Origin: Actinomycetospora sp. NBRC 106375
GTDB lineage: Bacteria > Actinomycetota > Actinomycetes > Mycobacteriales > Pseudonocardiaceae
DNA: 64,000 nucleotides
Direction: 5' to 3'
Assembly: GCF_030269665.1 (NCBI RefSeq)
Contig: NZ_BSTS01000001.1
Location: 1 to 64,000, forward strand
Below the pieces are notes generated by a model. It was not told the origin of the DNA and made no database searches. It saw nothing but the letters and a program-made list of their open reading frames with translations. The position numbers and the translations under genes were made by a program. Shown here one piece after another: positions 27,381 to 36,439 of this stretch. The number at the start of each line of letters is the position of its first letter. The first letter of the stretch is position 1.

Positions 27381-28309
27381 GCGGGAGCCCGTTCGTCGAC
27401 TTCGACCGGACGTCCTGGGCGCAGCTGCGCGACACGCGTGCCGTGCCCCTGACCGCCGACGAGCTCGAGGAGCTGCGCTCGCTGGGCGACCCGGTGGACC
27501 TCGACGAGGTCCGCGACGTCTACCTCCCCGTCTCCCGCCTGCTGGACCTGCACGTGCGGGCGACGTCGGGCCTGCTCGACGCCTACCGGACGTTCCTGCG
27601 CCAGGACGAGGTGGCGACGCCGTTCGTCATCGGCATCGCCGGGTCGGTATCGGTGGGGAAGTCGACGACCGCGCGGCTGCTGCGCCTGCTGCTCGCGCGC
27701 TGGGACGACCACCCCGACGTCGCGCTGGTGACCACCGACGGCTTCCTCTACCCGAACGCGGAGCTCGAGCGGCGTGGGCTCATGCGGCGCAAGGGCTTCC
27801 CCGAGTCCTACGACCGCCGGGCGCTGCTGCGCTTCGTCGCCGACATCAAGGCCGGCAAGCCCGAGGTGCCGGTGCCGACGTACTCGCACCTGACCTACGA
27901 CGTCCTCTCCGAGCAGCGCCTGGTGTCCCGCCCGGACATCCTCGTGCTCGAGGGCCTCAACGTGCTGCAGCCGGCCCCGTCGACGGGCGAGCGGGCGAGC
28001 GCGCTGGCGGTCTCCGACCTCATCGACTTCTCCATCTACGTCGACGCCCACCCGGCCGACGTCCGGCGCTGGTACGTCGAGCGCTTCCTCGCCCTGCGGC
28101 AGACGGCGTTCCGCGACCCCGCGTCGTACTTCCGGCGCTACGCGGAGATGGACGAGTCTGCGGCGCGCGCGCAGGCGGCGACCCTCTGGGACACGATCAA
28201 CGGCCCGAACCTGCGGGAGAACATCGCCCCGACGCGCTCGCGGGCCGGGCTCGTGCTCACCAAGGGTGGTGACCACTCCGTCCGGCGCATCCGGCTCCGG
28301 AAACTCTGA
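27377..28309 (+). CDS. coaA: Type I pantothenate kinase
   Basis: A 310-residue enzyme catalysing the first step of coenzyme A synthesis, phosphorylation of pantothenate by ATP. The P-loop is [17 protein letters not shown]. Other PanK-I signatures are [50 protein letters not shown] and DFSIYVDA, ending [16 protein letters not shown]. The GTG at 27377 gives an N-terminus ([17 protein letters not shown]) that aligns with M. tuberculosis CoaA; an ATG at 27335 would add 14 residues. It may be coupled to a short leader frame. Confidence 0.95.
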   Translation: MSGSPFVDFDRTSWAQLRDTRAVPLTADELEELRSLGDPVDLDEVRDVYLPVSRLLDLHVRATSGLLDAYRTFLRQDEVATPFVIGIAGSVSVGKSTTARLLRLLLARWDDHPDVALVTTDGFLYPNAELERRGLMRRKGFPESYDRRALLRFVADIKAGKPEVPVPTYSHLTYDVLSEQRLVSRPDILVLEGLNVLQPAPSTGERASALAVSDLIDFSIYVDAHPADVRRWYVERFLALRQTAFRDPASYFRRYAEMDESAARAQAATLWDTINGPNLRENIAPTRSRAGLVLTKGGDHSVRRIRLRKL

Positions 28310-28394
28310 CCCGTCCGGCCGTCGTCAGCAGGTCGCAAGGGTGACCCTCGGCCACTACCCGTCCGTGAGGGGCGCCCGGATGGGACCATGAGGC

Positions 28395-28862
28395 ATGACC
28401 ACCTCCGCCACCGGGACGCAGGCCGGGCCGTCCGGTGGGTCCGGATCGTCCGATCCCGACCTCCCCTCGCGCCTGCGGCTGGCCATCGGCCGTCTCAACC
28501 GCCGCATCCGCGTCGACACCGCCGCCGCCCTGCCGCCGCTGCAGACGTCGGTGCTGGCGACGCTCGAGGACCACGCGCCGCTGCGGCTCTCCGAGCTCGC
28601 GCGCCGGGAGGCGGTGACGCCGCCGACCATGAGCCGCGTCCTCGCCGCGCTCGACGACGCCGGTCTGCTCGTGCGCACGCCCGACCCGCAGGACGCCCGC
28701 TCCGCCCTCATCCACCTCTCGGACTCCGGGCACGACGCGATCCGCCGCATCCGCACGGAGCGCACGGCGTCGCTCGCCCACCGGCTGGATCGTCTGGACG
28801 CGGAGCAGCGCGCGGCGCTCGAGGCGGCGCTGCCGGCGCTCGAGATCCTCGTGGAGGAGTAG
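28395..28862 (+). CDS. MarR-family transcriptional regulator
   Basis: The 155-residue protein is a winged-helix MarR regulator. After a variable Gly/Ser-rich N-terminus comes LRLAIGRLNRRIRVDTAAALPPLQTSVLATLEDHAPLRLSELARREAVTPPTMSRVLAALDDAGLLVRTPDPQDARSALIHLS, which includes the recognition helix and the DxR wing. A C-terminal coiled dimerisation helix follows. The target is unknown. The nearest downstream gene is a DinB-family protein 59 bp away on the same strand, the likely operon partner. Confidence 0.87.
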   Translation: MTTSATGTQAGPSGGSGSSDPDLPSRLRLAIGRLNRRIRVDTAAALPPLQTSVLATLEDHAPLRLSELARREAVTPPTMSRVLAALDDAGLLVRTPDPQDARSALIHLSDSGHDAIRRIRTERTASLAHRLDRLDAEQRAALEAALPALEILVEE

Positions 28863-28921
28863 GTGCGAGACCGGACGGAGTAACACTGCGCGTCCGGGCG
28901 ACGACACACCGTGTGTCAGGA

Positions 28922-29488
28922 GTGAGCACGACGACCCCGGGAGAGCCGGTGCGGTTCCAGGCACCCCTGCAACGCCGTCCGTCCCCGCCGGAGGTGGCCG
29001 ACGAGCGCGAGGCCCTCGAGGGCTGGCTCGACTACTTCCGTTCGCTCGTGGTGCTGGCCCTGGACGACCTCGACGAGGCGAACCTGCACCGCCGGATCCC
29101 CGCGGAGGCCGGGCCGAGCCTGCTGGGGATCGTCAAGCACCTCACCGAGCTCGAGCGCACCTGGCTGGTGGAGCGCTGGGGCGGGCGCGGCGGCCGGCAT
29201 GTCCCGAGCTACCTCGACGACCACGACGCCGGCTACCGCATCGCGGAGACCGAGCCGGCCGACGAGGTCGTCGGCACCTACCTCACGGTGTGCGAGCAGG
29301 GGCGGGACGCCCTGGCGGGCGCCGAGTCGCTCGACGACACCGTGCGCGACGACCGGCGCGGCCACATCGAGCTGCGCTGGATCCTGCTGCACGTCATCAC
29401 CGAGACCGCCCGCCACGCCGGGCGCGCCGAGACGCTGCGCGCGGCCGTGCTCGAGACCCCGGCGCCCGAGGACCTCAGCCCCTCCTGA
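28922..29488 (+). CDS. DinB-family protein (DUF664)
   Basis: A 188-residue four-helix-bundle protein. Family marks are LEGWLDYFRSLVVLALDDLDEANLHRR, SLLGIVKHLTELERTWLVERWGG and the last helix LRWILLHVITETARHAGRAETLRAAVLE. The two histidines at LVKHLTELE and HAG are the metal ligands seen in DinB/YfiT proteins and mycothiol-dependent transferases. It may be a thiol transferase for detoxification. The GTG at 28922 follows a close AGGAG; the frame is open further upstream. Confidence 0.83.
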   Translation: MSTTTPGEPVRFQAPLQRRPSPPEVADEREALEGWLDYFRSLVVLALDDLDEANLHRRIPAEAGPSLLGIVKHLTELERTWLVERWGGRGGRHVPSYLDDHDAGYRIAETEPADEVVGTYLTVCEQGRDALAGAESLDDTVRDDRRGHIELRWILLHVITETARHAGRAETLRAAVLETPAPEDLSPS

Positions 29489-30286
29489 TCAGCCGGTGAC
29501 GTCCGCGCGCACGACCAGGTCGTCGTGGGCGAAGCAGACGAGGTCCTCGATGGCGCGCGACTCGTCCGTGGGCTCCTCGTAGGACCAGGCGGCGTCGGTG
29601 ATCACGCGCCCGTCGGGCAGGCGCACCGAGTAGTAGGTCGCGTGGCCCTTGTACGGGCAGACCGTGCGGGTGCCGGACGGCTCGAGCGTCGCGGAGACGG
29701 CGTCCCGGGCGACGTAGAGGCGGTCGACCAGGCCGGTCTCGCCGAGCAGGACGCCGCCCGCGGCGTCGGCCACGGGCACGCCGTCGGTCGTGGCGACGGT
29801 GACGTGGCGGCTCGTGTGGCGCAGGTCGACCCGGTGGTACGGGTCGGTGAGGTGTCCGATCACCTCGTCGTCCTCGTCGAGCCAGCGGTCCGCGGCCTTC
29901 GGCGAGAGCACGGCCAGGCCCGCGAGCCACGCCGCGTCGGGCTTGGGGTCGGGGTAGGCCCAGACCGCGTCGGCGACGACCCGGTCGCCCACCCGGACGC
30001 TGCGGTAGGTCGCGTCGCCCTTGAACGGGCAGTGGGTCGTGGTGTCGCTGGGTTCGAGCAGGTCGGCCCGGAAGTCCTCCTCGGGCACGTAGAGCTGCGG
30101 CGGGAGCCCGGTCTCGAAGAGCAGGTTCGCGCGGGTCGTGTCCAGCACCGTCACCCCGTCGACCTCGGCGCGCACCCGGCGGGTGAACGGCTGGAGCAGC
30201 AACGAGTGCGCCGGGCCCTCCACCGTGAACGTGCGCGTCTCGGGCAGCTTCCGGGACAGCGGGCCACCGAACATGGTCAGGGCCAT
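29489..30286 (-). CDS. Tandem DUF427 protein
   Basis: A 265-residue protein with two DUF427 units. Unit 1 contains FETGLPPQLYVPEEDFRADLLEPSDTTTHCPFKGDATYRSVRVGDRV, followed by VWAYPDPKP. Unit 2 contains GETGLVDRLYVARDAVSATLEPSGTRTVCPYKGHATYYSVRLPDGRV and AWSYEEPTDES. The repeated TxCPxKGxATYxSV core with one cysteine and the downstream WxYxxP are the family signature. No function is established for DUF427. Its stop is adjacent to the convergent DinB stop with no intergenic space. Confidence 0.88.
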   Translation of the reverse strand: MALTMFGGPLSRKLPETRTFTVEGPAHSLLLQPFTRRVRAEVDGVTVLDTTRANLLFETGLPPQLYVPEEDFRADLLEPSDTTTHCPFKGDATYRSVRVGDRVVADAVWAYPDPKPDAAWLAGLAVLSPKAADRWLDEDDEVIGHLTDPYHRVDLRHTSRHVTVATTDGVPVADAAGGVLLGETGLVDRLYVARDAVSATLEPSGTRTVCPYKGHATYYSVRLPDGRVITDAAWSYEEPTDESRAIEDLVCFAHDDLVVRADVTG

Positions 30287-30347
30287 GACGACCTCCTCGG
30301 GGTGGGCGTAGACGGTACAACCCCGGCCGTCGGCGGCGTTGTTCCCG

Positions 30348-31001
30348 TCACGTCGACCCGGCGGCCGCGGCGCCCGCCGCGGCCGTGGCGGCGACGGCCG
30401 CGTGGATGTCGGCGATCGCCTTGCGGACCGCCTCGCCGGCCCACTCACCCTCGGCCACCTCCTTGCTCCGCGCCCGCAGGTCCCGGCGCGGGGCCTCGAG
30501 CAGCTTGTGCTCGGCCTTGACCGCCCGCACGAGGGCGACCAGCGCGGCGTCGTCGGTGCTCGGGGCGACACCGTCGACGAGCACGGCCCACAGCCGCCCG
30601 ATCGCGGCGTCGCGCCGGGTCGTGTCCGCCGCGGGGTAGCGCGGGCTGCGCGGGATCCCGAGGAACGAGCGCTCCTCGACGCGCAGGGACCCGTCGTGCA
30701 CCAGCCCGGCCATGAGCGGGTCGCGGACGCGCCCGTGCAGCTTCTCGATGGCGCTCTTCGGGGCGAGGTCGTCGGGCAGACGGCCCAGCGCGAGGTCGAG
30801 GACGTGGTCGCCGGTCGGCCCGCGGTCGTCGATCACCAGGTGGGTGCGCCAGCGGCCCTCGGCCAGGTGCGCCCGGCGGTCGAGGACGAGCTGCAGGACG
30901 ACCGCGCCCGCGAGGGCCCGGGGCAGGGCGGTCGAGTCGACCAGCGGCGCGCCGGTCGCGGGGTCGTGGAGGAGCAGGGCCAGGTCCTCGGCGGTGCGCA
31001 T
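30348..31001 (-). CDS. GPP34-family (GOLPH3-like) phosphoprotein
   Basis: The 217-residue protein matches bacterial Golgi-phosphoprotein-3-like proteins. It shows [40 protein letters not shown], then LVIDDRGPTGDHVLDLALGRL, LVHDGSLRVEERSFLGIPRSPRYPAADT and the helical end with LVALVRAVKAEH. In eukaryotes GOLPH3 binds phosphatidylinositol-4-phosphate; in actinomycetes the family is expanded and its role is unknown. The tail is almost pure alanine/glycine. A 61-bp gap separates it from the DUF427 start downstream on the same strand. Confidence 0.85.
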   Translation of the reverse strand: MRTAEDLALLLHDPATGAPLVDSTALPRALAGAVVLQLVLDRRAHLAEGRWRTHLVIDDRGPTGDHVLDLALGRLPDDLAPKSAIEKLHGRVRDPLMAGLVHDGSLRVEERSFLGIPRSPRYPAADTTRRDAAIGRLWAVLVDGVAPSTDDAALVALVRAVKAEHKLLEAPRRDLRARSKEVAEGEWAGEAVRKAIADIHAAVAATAAAGAAAAGST

Positions 31002-31093
31002 GGGCTCATCGTGGCGTCCGGCGCGACGGCGCCGCCTCCTCCGTGCGACGGAGATCGGGCGTGGCGCTCCTCCGCAGCGGGGATGCGGGGGAC

Positions 31094-31840
31094 GTGACCG
31101 AGCCCGGGACCCAGCCCGTGACCCGCGCGGCCCCGGGCTACACCGGGCCGACGATGATGACCCAGCGCTGGTGCGACGTCGCCTTCCTGCACTGGGCGGT
31201 CGACCCGGACACCGTGGCCCCGCTGCTGCCGCCCGGCGTCCGTCCCGACGTCCACGACGGCGCGACCTGGGTGGGGCTCGTGCCGTTCCGGATGGTCGGC
31301 GCCGGCGTGCTGCGCGGTCCGTCCATCCCGTGGCTCGGGACGTTCCCCGAGACCAACGTCCGGCTCTACACCGTCGACGCGCGCGGCGTGCGCGGGATCG
31401 TCTTCCGCAGCCTCGACGCCACCCGGCTGGCGGTCGTGGCGGGCGCGCGGGCGGCCTTCGGCCTGCCCTACCGCTGGGCGTCGATGTCGATCGCGGAGAC
31501 GGCGGGGGAGAGGACCTACGTGACCCGGCGCCCCCACGCGAGCCGGGTGCGCGTGCGCGTCGGGGCACCGGTCGCGTCGGGCGAGCTGGAGGACTTCCTC
31601 ACCGCGCGCTGGGGGCTGCACGAGCGCCACCTCGGGGTCGACTGGTACGTCCCGAACGTCCACGAGCCCTGGCCGCTGCACCGCGCCGAGCTGCTCGAGC
31701 TGGACGACACCCTGCTCGCCCGCGCGGGCTTCGCGGACCTCGCCGACCGCCCGCCCGACCACGTGACCTGCTCGCCGGGGGTGTCGGTGCGCTTCGGCTT
31801 CCCGCGGCCCTGGCGACGCCCCGGGTCACGCCGGCCATGA
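31094..31840 (+). CDS. YqjF-family protein (DUF2071)
   Basis: The 248-residue protein begins with TMMTQRWCDVAFLHWAVDPDTVAPLLPPGVRPDVHDGATWVGLVPFRM, the signature of YqjF/DUF2071. It continues with FPETNVRLYTVDARGVRGIVFRSLDATRL and the C-terminal HRAELLELDDTLL. YqjF is named from B. subtilis, where deletion has phenotypes related to toxic compounds, but no reaction is known. The GTG at 31094 has GGGGGA upstream. Confidence 0.85.
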   Translation: MTEPGTQPVTRAAPGYTGPTMMTQRWCDVAFLHWAVDPDTVAPLLPPGVRPDVHDGATWVGLVPFRMVGAGVLRGPSIPWLGTFPETNVRLYTVDARGVRGIVFRSLDATRLAVVAGARAAFGLPYRWASMSIAETAGERTYVTRRPHASRVRVRVGAPVASGELEDFLTARWGLHERHLGVDWYVPNVHEPWPLHRAELLELDDTLLARAGFADLADRPPDHVTCSPGVSVRFGFPRPWRRPGSRRP

Positions 31841-31889
31841 CCTCCGAGGTCATGGCCGCCGTGCATCGGCGGGCCTACCGTCTGCCCGT

Positions 31890-32687
31890 GTGACGAGCAC
31901 GCTCGACCGTCCGGCCCCGGGTGACCTGCTGCGGGGCTGGCGCACCCGGCGCCGGCGCAGCCAGATGGACCTCGCGCTCGACGTCGGCGTGTCGACCCGG
32001 CACCTGAGCTTCGTCGAGACCGGCCGGTCGCGGGCGAGCCGGGAGCTGCTCGTCGATCTCTGCGAGCACCTCGACGTCCCGCTGCGCGAGCGCAACACCC
32101 TGCTGCTGGCCGCGGGCTTCGCCCCGACCTACAGCGAGTCGCGTCTCGACGCGTCGGCCCTCGACGCCGTCCGTGGCGCGCTGGAGCACCTCCTCGCGGG
32201 GCACGAGCCGTTCCCCGCGCTCGTCGCCGACCGCTGCGGCGACGTCGTCATGGCCAACCGGGCGGTCGGCGCGCTGCTCGCGCGGCTCGACCCGGCCCTG
32301 CTCGCGCCGCCGATGAACATCTACCGGCTCAGCCTGCACCCCGACGGCCTGGCCCCGCACGTCCGCAACCTGCCCGAGTGGGCCGGGCACCTGCTGCACC
32401 GCCTCGAGCGCCTCGCCGACCTCACGGGCGACCCGCGCCTGGCCGCCCTGCGCGAGGAGCTCGCCGGGTACGCGCCGGCGGCCCCGACGGGTGCCGCCGC
32501 CCGCACCGCCCACGTCATGCTGCCGCTGCACCTCGCCCACCCCCACGGCGACCTGCGCCTCTACTCGACGATCACGCACTTCGGGGCGGCGTGGGACGTC
32601 ACCCTCGACGAGCTCTCGCTCGAGTCGTTCGTGCCGGCAGACGCCGCGACCCGCGCGGCGCTGGAGCGGCTCGTGGGGGAGGGCTGA
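31890..32687 (+). CDS. XRE-type regulator with MmyB-like ligand domain
   Basis: A 265-residue protein with an N-terminal helix-turn-helix (GDLLRGWRTRRRRSQMDLALDVGVSTRHLSFVETGRSRAS). The C-terminal MmyB-like sensor domain contains PFPALVADRCGDVVMANRAVGALLARL, NIYRLSLHPDGLAPHVRNLPEWAGHLLHRL and TITHFGAAWDVTLDELSLESFVPAD. Such regulators often control neighbouring oxidoreductases or transporters. The start GTG at 31890 lies 8 nt after TACCGT (31876-31881), a probable leaderless promoter. Confidence 0.87.
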   Translation: MTSTLDRPAPGDLLRGWRTRRRRSQMDLALDVGVSTRHLSFVETGRSRASRELLVDLCEHLDVPLRERNTLLLAAGFAPTYSESRLDASALDAVRGALEHLLAGHEPFPALVADRCGDVVMANRAVGALLARLDPALLAPPMNIYRLSLHPDGLAPHVRNLPEWAGHLLHRLERLADLTGDPRLAALREELAGYAPAAPTGAAARTAHVMLPLHLAHPHGDLRLYSTITHFGAAWDVTLDELSLESFVPADAATRAALERLVGEG

Positions 32688-32708
32688 TCCGGGGACCTCT
32701 CCAGAGCG

Positions 32709-33323
32709 TCAGCCGCCCGCCCGGCGCCGGACGGCGTACACGCCGATCACGGGGTCGTCGGTGGACGCGCGCTGCTGGGCCACCGGCTCGTCGAACACGC
32801 CCGCGTCCCGGAGGTACGTCGCGACGATCGCGGCCCGCTGCCGGTCGTCGGCCGCGAGCCAGCCCCGGATCGCCTTGGTGGGGAAGCAGCGGTTCGAGAA
32901 CGTCAGCGCGAAGGTGCCGCCCGGGCGGAGCACCCGTCCGACCTCGCGGCACACCGCGACCGGCCGGACGAGGTAGTCGACCGAGACGGTGCAGACGGCG
33001 GTGTCGAAGGCGGCGTCGGGGAAGGGCAGGGTCGGGTCGGCGTTGAGGTCGTGGACCACCCGCGCGGCGGCCATCGGGTTGGCGTCGAGCTCGGCGGCGT
33101 TCATCCCGAGCACCGTGAGGTGCCGCGGCCGGGTGCGCAGGTGCGAGACCCACGAGCCCATGAGGTCCAGGACGTCGCCGGTCACGCCGACCTCGTCGTA
33201 GAACGCGCCGACCGCCGCGATCGCGCCGTCGTCGATGTGCTGCACGAGGCGCGGCGGGCCGTAGAAGCGGGCGTCGTCGCCGTCGTCGTCGCGGTCGAAG
33301 AACCCGGGCGGGAAGTCGGTCAC
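32709..33323 (-). CDS. Class I SAM-dependent methyltransferase (type 11-like)
   Basis: The 204-residue protein has a shortened methyltransferase core. GDVLDLMGSWVSHL replaces the usual DxGxGxG motif I. The other conserved parts are HDLNADPTLPFPDAAFDTAVCTVSVDYL (motif IV) and REVGRVLRPGGTFALTFSNRCFPTKAIRGW. The SWVSH in motif I is unusual but recurrent in a family of small actinobacterial methyltransferases. The substrate is unknown. The gene ends 21 bp from the convergent XRE regulator stop. Confidence 0.8.
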   Translation of the reverse strand: MTDFPPGFFDRDDDGDDARFYGPPRLVQHIDDGAIAAVGAFYDEVGVTGDVLDLMGSWVSHLRTRPRHLTVLGMNAAELDANPMAAARVVHDLNADPTLPFPDAAFDTAVCTVSVDYLVRPVAVCREVGRVLRPGGTFALTFSNRCFPTKAIRGWLAADDRQRAAIVATYLRDAGVFDEPVAQQRASTDDPVIGVYAVRRRAGG

Positions 33324-33403
33324 GGCCCCCGGGTATCCCGCGGTCGGCCGTCACATGTGATCCGGGCGGCGCGACGGGGTCGTGGCCGGTCGCGGTGGGG
33401 ACC

Positions 33404-34324
33404 ATGGTCTCCATGGCTCCCATGGCCGATCACGCACCGGTGCTCCCCGCCGGCCCGTCGCTGGCCGAGGACGCCGCCGGGCTCACCGATCCCGCCGTGT
33501 TCCCGGTCCTGCACCCGGTGGTGCCGCGCTACGCCGACCTCGGGGGCGACGGCCGGGTGACGACGGTGGCGCTGAGCCGCTGGTTCGAGGAGGCCCGGGT
33601 CGCCGCGGCGCTGCCCCGGTTCCGGCGGCTGGTCTCCGACGGCGGCTTCGCCCCGTTCCGGGTGCTGCTCGCCGCGCAGCGGCTCCGGCTCCTGGCGCCG
33701 CTGACGCACGGCGGGGAGTACCGGGTCGGCACCGGGGTCCGGCGGATCGGCGGGTCCTCGTACTCCTACGGCCACGGGGTGTTCGACGGCGACCGGTGCG
33801 TCGCGGTCTCGGACTCCGTGACGGTGCTCGCGACCGGGTCGGGCCCGTCGGGACTGCCCGACGCCCTGCGCACCGACCTCGCCGCGCTGGTGCTCGAGGA
33901 GCCCGGCGGCGCCCCGCCGCGACCGGAGAGCGCCCGCCACGAGCGCGCGCGCTACCCGGTCGGCCACGCGGTGGTCTCGCGCATCGGCGACGTCGACACC
34001 AACCGGCACGTCAACAACGCCGCCGTCCTGTCCTGGTACGCCGACGCCGTGGCCGCGTGGCAGTCGGCGCGGCTCGACGACCCGGACGGCGGTCCGCCCG
34101 AGGAGCTCGCCGCGACCGCCTGGGAGGTGCAGTTCGTCGCCGAGGTCGCCCACCCGCGCACCTACGACGTCGCCCTGGCGGTCGACCCCGCCCCGGACGG
34201 GGGGCTGCACTACCGCGCGGGCATCTTCGCGGGGGAGCGGTGCGTGGGCCTGGCCGACGGGTTCGGCGCGGCGGGCCCGTTCGCCGGCCGCGGCCTGGGC
34301 CCCCGCTCGGCGTGGCGGGCGTGA
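33404..34324 (+). CDS. Double-hotdog thioesterase-family protein
   Basis: About 306 residues with two hotdog units. Unit 1 contains RYADLGGDGRVTTVALSRWFEEARVAAALPRF, and unit 2 contains GDVDTNRHVNNAAVLSWYADAVAAWQS. This is the arrangement of acyl-ACP thioesterase-like and 4-hydroxybenzoyl-CoA thioesterase-like proteins. The DxNxHVNN motif with an acidic/asparagine active site is intact in unit 2. Four in-frame starts occur close together (GTG 33395, ATG 33404, 33413, 33422); the exact one is uncertain. Confidence 0.8.
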   Translation: MVSMAPMADHAPVLPAGPSLAEDAAGLTDPAVFPVLHPVVPRYADLGGDGRVTTVALSRWFEEARVAAALPRFRRLVSDGGFAPFRVLLAAQRLRLLAPLTHGGEYRVGTGVRRIGGSSYSYGHGVFDGDRCVAVSDSVTVLATGSGPSGLPDALRTDLAALVLEEPGGAPPRPESARHERARYPVGHAVVSRIGDVDTNRHVNNAAVLSWYADAVAAWQSARLDDPDGGPPEELAATAWEVQFVAEVAHPRTYDVALAVDPAPDGGLHYRAGIFAGERCVGLADGFGAAGPFAGRGLGPRSAWRA

Positions 34325-34361
34325 TCGGAACGCCGCGGGCTCCCCGGACGTTGGCCCGGTC

Positions 34362-35060
34362 GTGACGACGAGGATCGGCGCCCGCATGGGCGTGGTCGCG
34401 GTCGCCCTGGCGCTGGTGCTGATCGGGGTGATGCACCTCGTCGGACCGTCCTCGCGGGTCGACCCGGTCCGCCGCACGATCAGCGAGTACGCGCTGCTGC
34501 CGGGCGGATGGGTCTTCGACGTCGCCGTGGTCGGCCTGGCGCTCGGGTCGGCCGGGGTGCTCGCCGCCCTCGTCGCGGCGGGCATGGTCCCGGCACGCTC
34601 CTGGCCCTCGGCGCTGGTCGGGGCCTGGTGCGCGGGGCTGCTGCTGGTGGTGGCGTTCGAGAAGACGAACTGGTCGATCGGGCCCAGCGTCTCGGGCTAC
34701 GTCCATCGCTACGCGAGCCTGGTGGCGTTCGTCGCGCTGCCGGTCGGGGCCCTGCTGATCGCCCGCCGCCGTCGTCGTGACCCCGACGCGCGCCCGTTCC
34801 GTTTCGGGGTGCGTGTGCTGTCGTGGCTGGCGCTGGCCTCGTTCCTCCCGATCGTCGGGGCCATCGCGTTCCGCGGGGTGCTCGGCGTGCCGTGGTGGCG
34901 CGCCGTCCCGCTCGGGCTGCTCGAGCGCGGCCTGGCCCTCGCCGAGGTGGTCGTCGTGGCCCTGCTCGGGCTGTGGGCGCTGGCCCACGCCCGCCGGGAC
35001 GCCGCGGCGGGTCCGCCGGAGCCGCGGCCGCTCACGGCACAGTCCGCCGGCGCCCCGTAG
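34362..35060 (+). CDS. DUF998 membrane protein
   Basis: A 232-residue membrane protein with six predicted helices. The first is GVVAVALALVLIGVMHLVGP, followed by RRTISEYALLPGGWVFDVAVVGLALGSAGVLAALVA and VSGYVHRYASLVAFVALPVGALLIARRRR. The ISEYAL motif and the HRYAS loop are characteristic of DUF998 proteins, whose function is not established. It is 37 bp after the thioesterase and 11 bp before the PLP enzyme, on the same strand. Confidence 0.82.
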   Translation: MTTRIGARMGVVAVALALVLIGVMHLVGPSSRVDPVRRTISEYALLPGGWVFDVAVVGLALGSAGVLAALVAAGMVPARSWPSALVGAWCAGLLLVVAFEKTNWSIGPSVSGYVHRYASLVAFVALPVGALLIARRRRRDPDARPFRFGVRVLSWLALASFLPIVGAIAFRGVLGVPWWRAVPLGLLERGLALAEVVVVALLGLWALAHARRDAAAGPPEPRPLTAQSAGAP

Positions 35061-35071
35061 CGTCCCGTCGG

Positions 35072-36439
35072 GTGTGGGACGAGCCGCTCGACGAGGCCCG
35101 GCGCTTCGCCGACCGCTGGCTCGCCGGGCTGGGGGAGCGGCCGGTCGGGCGACCCGTGGCGGACACGGCGATGCGGGCGCGGATCGACGACCGTCTGCCC
35201 GACGCCGGCGCGCCGGCCGAGTCGGTCCTCGCGGAGCTGGCGGCGGCGCTCGAGCCCGGGCTGGTGGCGAGCGCGGGGCCCCGGTACTTCGGGTTCGTCA
35301 CCGGCGGGGCGCTGCCGGTCGCGCTCGGCGCGGACTGGATGGTGGCCGCCGCCGACCAGAACGTCGCGGTGCGGGTGATGTCCCCGGCCATGGCGGCGAT
35401 CGAGGACGTCACGGCCGGATGGGTGCTCGACCTGCTCGGCCTGCCCGCCGAGGCCGCGGTCGGGTTCGTCACCGGTGCGCAGATGGCCACCGTGTCGGGC
35501 CTGGCCGCCGCACGCCACGCGCTGCTCGCCGCCGAGGGCTGGGACGTCGGGGCGGACGGGCTCGCGGGCGCGCCGGTGCCGACCGTCCTCGTCGGGGCGC
35601 ACGCGCACGCCACGGTGCTGCAGGCCCTGCGGCTGCTCGGCTTCGGCGCGGACCGGGCGGTCCGGGTGCCGGCGGACGACCAGGGGCGGATGCGCCCGGA
35701 CGTGCTGCGCGACCTGCTCGCCGCGATCGACGGGCCGGTGCTCGTCTGCGCCCAGGCCGGGCAGGTCGACACCGGGGCGTCCGACCCCCTCGACGCGGTC
35801 GCCGACGTCGTGGGGGAGCGCTCCCGCGCCTGGCTGCACGTCGACGGGGCGTTCGGGCTCTGGGCCGCGGCCGCCCCGGCGCGGCGGCACCTCGTCACCG
35901 GTGTCGAGCGGGCCGACTCGTGGGCGGTCGACGCGCACAAGTGGCTCAACGTCCCCTACGACGGCGCGATGGCGGTCGTCCGGGACCCCGCCGCGCTGGC
36001 CGCCGCGTTCTCCAGCACGGCCGCCTACATCACGATGGGCGCGGACGACCCGTCCGGCCGTGTCCCCGAGAGCTCCCGGCGCGCCCGCGCCCTGCCGGTG
36101 CACGCGGCGCTGCGCCACCTTGGGCGCTCCGGTGTCGCCGACCTGGTCGAGCGGTGCTGCGTCCTGGCCCGGCAGGCGGCCGACGAGCTCGGCCGGCACC
36201 CCGGGATCGCGATCCTCAACGACGTCGAGCTCAACCAGGTCCTGGTCGCGCCGCGCGACGTCGACGCGGGCGTGCTGGCCCGGGCGATCGCCGAGGACGG
36301 CACGTGCTGGGCCGGCACCAGCGTCTGGCACGGCCGTTCCGTCGTGCGGCTCTCGGTGTCGAACTGGTCGACGACCCCCGAGGACATCACGCGGTCGACC
36401 GCCGCGATCACGGCGCTGGTGGACCGGTTGTCGCGCTGA
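35072..36439 (+). CDS. PLP-dependent decarboxylase/aminotransferase (group II decarboxylase-like)
   Basis: A 455-residue fold-type I PLP enzyme close to the pyridoxal-dependent decarboxylase family (aromatic-L-amino-acid or glutamate decarboxylase type). Marks are GPRYFGFVTGGALPVALGADWM, GAQMATVSGLAAARHAL, HVDGAFGLWAA (PLP aspartate) and WAVDAHKWLNVPYDGAM with the Schiff-base lysine. The C-terminus ends VRLSVSNWSTTPEDITRST. The substrate is not known. The last 32 bp overlap the end of the convergent MarR gene. Confidence 0.85.
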   Translation: MWDEPLDEARRFADRWLAGLGERPVGRPVADTAMRARIDDRLPDAGAPAESVLAELAAALEPGLVASAGPRYFGFVTGGALPVALGADWMVAAADQNVAVRVMSPAMAAIEDVTAGWVLDLLGLPAEAAVGFVTGAQMATVSGLAAARHALLAAEGWDVGADGLAGAPVPTVLVGAHAHATVLQALRLLGFGADRAVRVPADDQGRMRPDVLRDLLAAIDGPVLVCAQAGQVDTGASDPLDAVADVVGERSRAWLHVDGAFGLWAAAAPARRHLVTGVERADSWAVDAHKWLNVPYDGAMAVVRDPAALAAAFSSTAAYITMGADDPSGRVPESSRRARALPVHAALRHLGRSGVADLVERCCVLARQAADELGRHPGIAILNDVELNQVLVAPRDVDAGVLARAIAEDGTCWAGTSVWHGRSVVRLSVSNWSTTPEDITRSTAAITALVDRLSR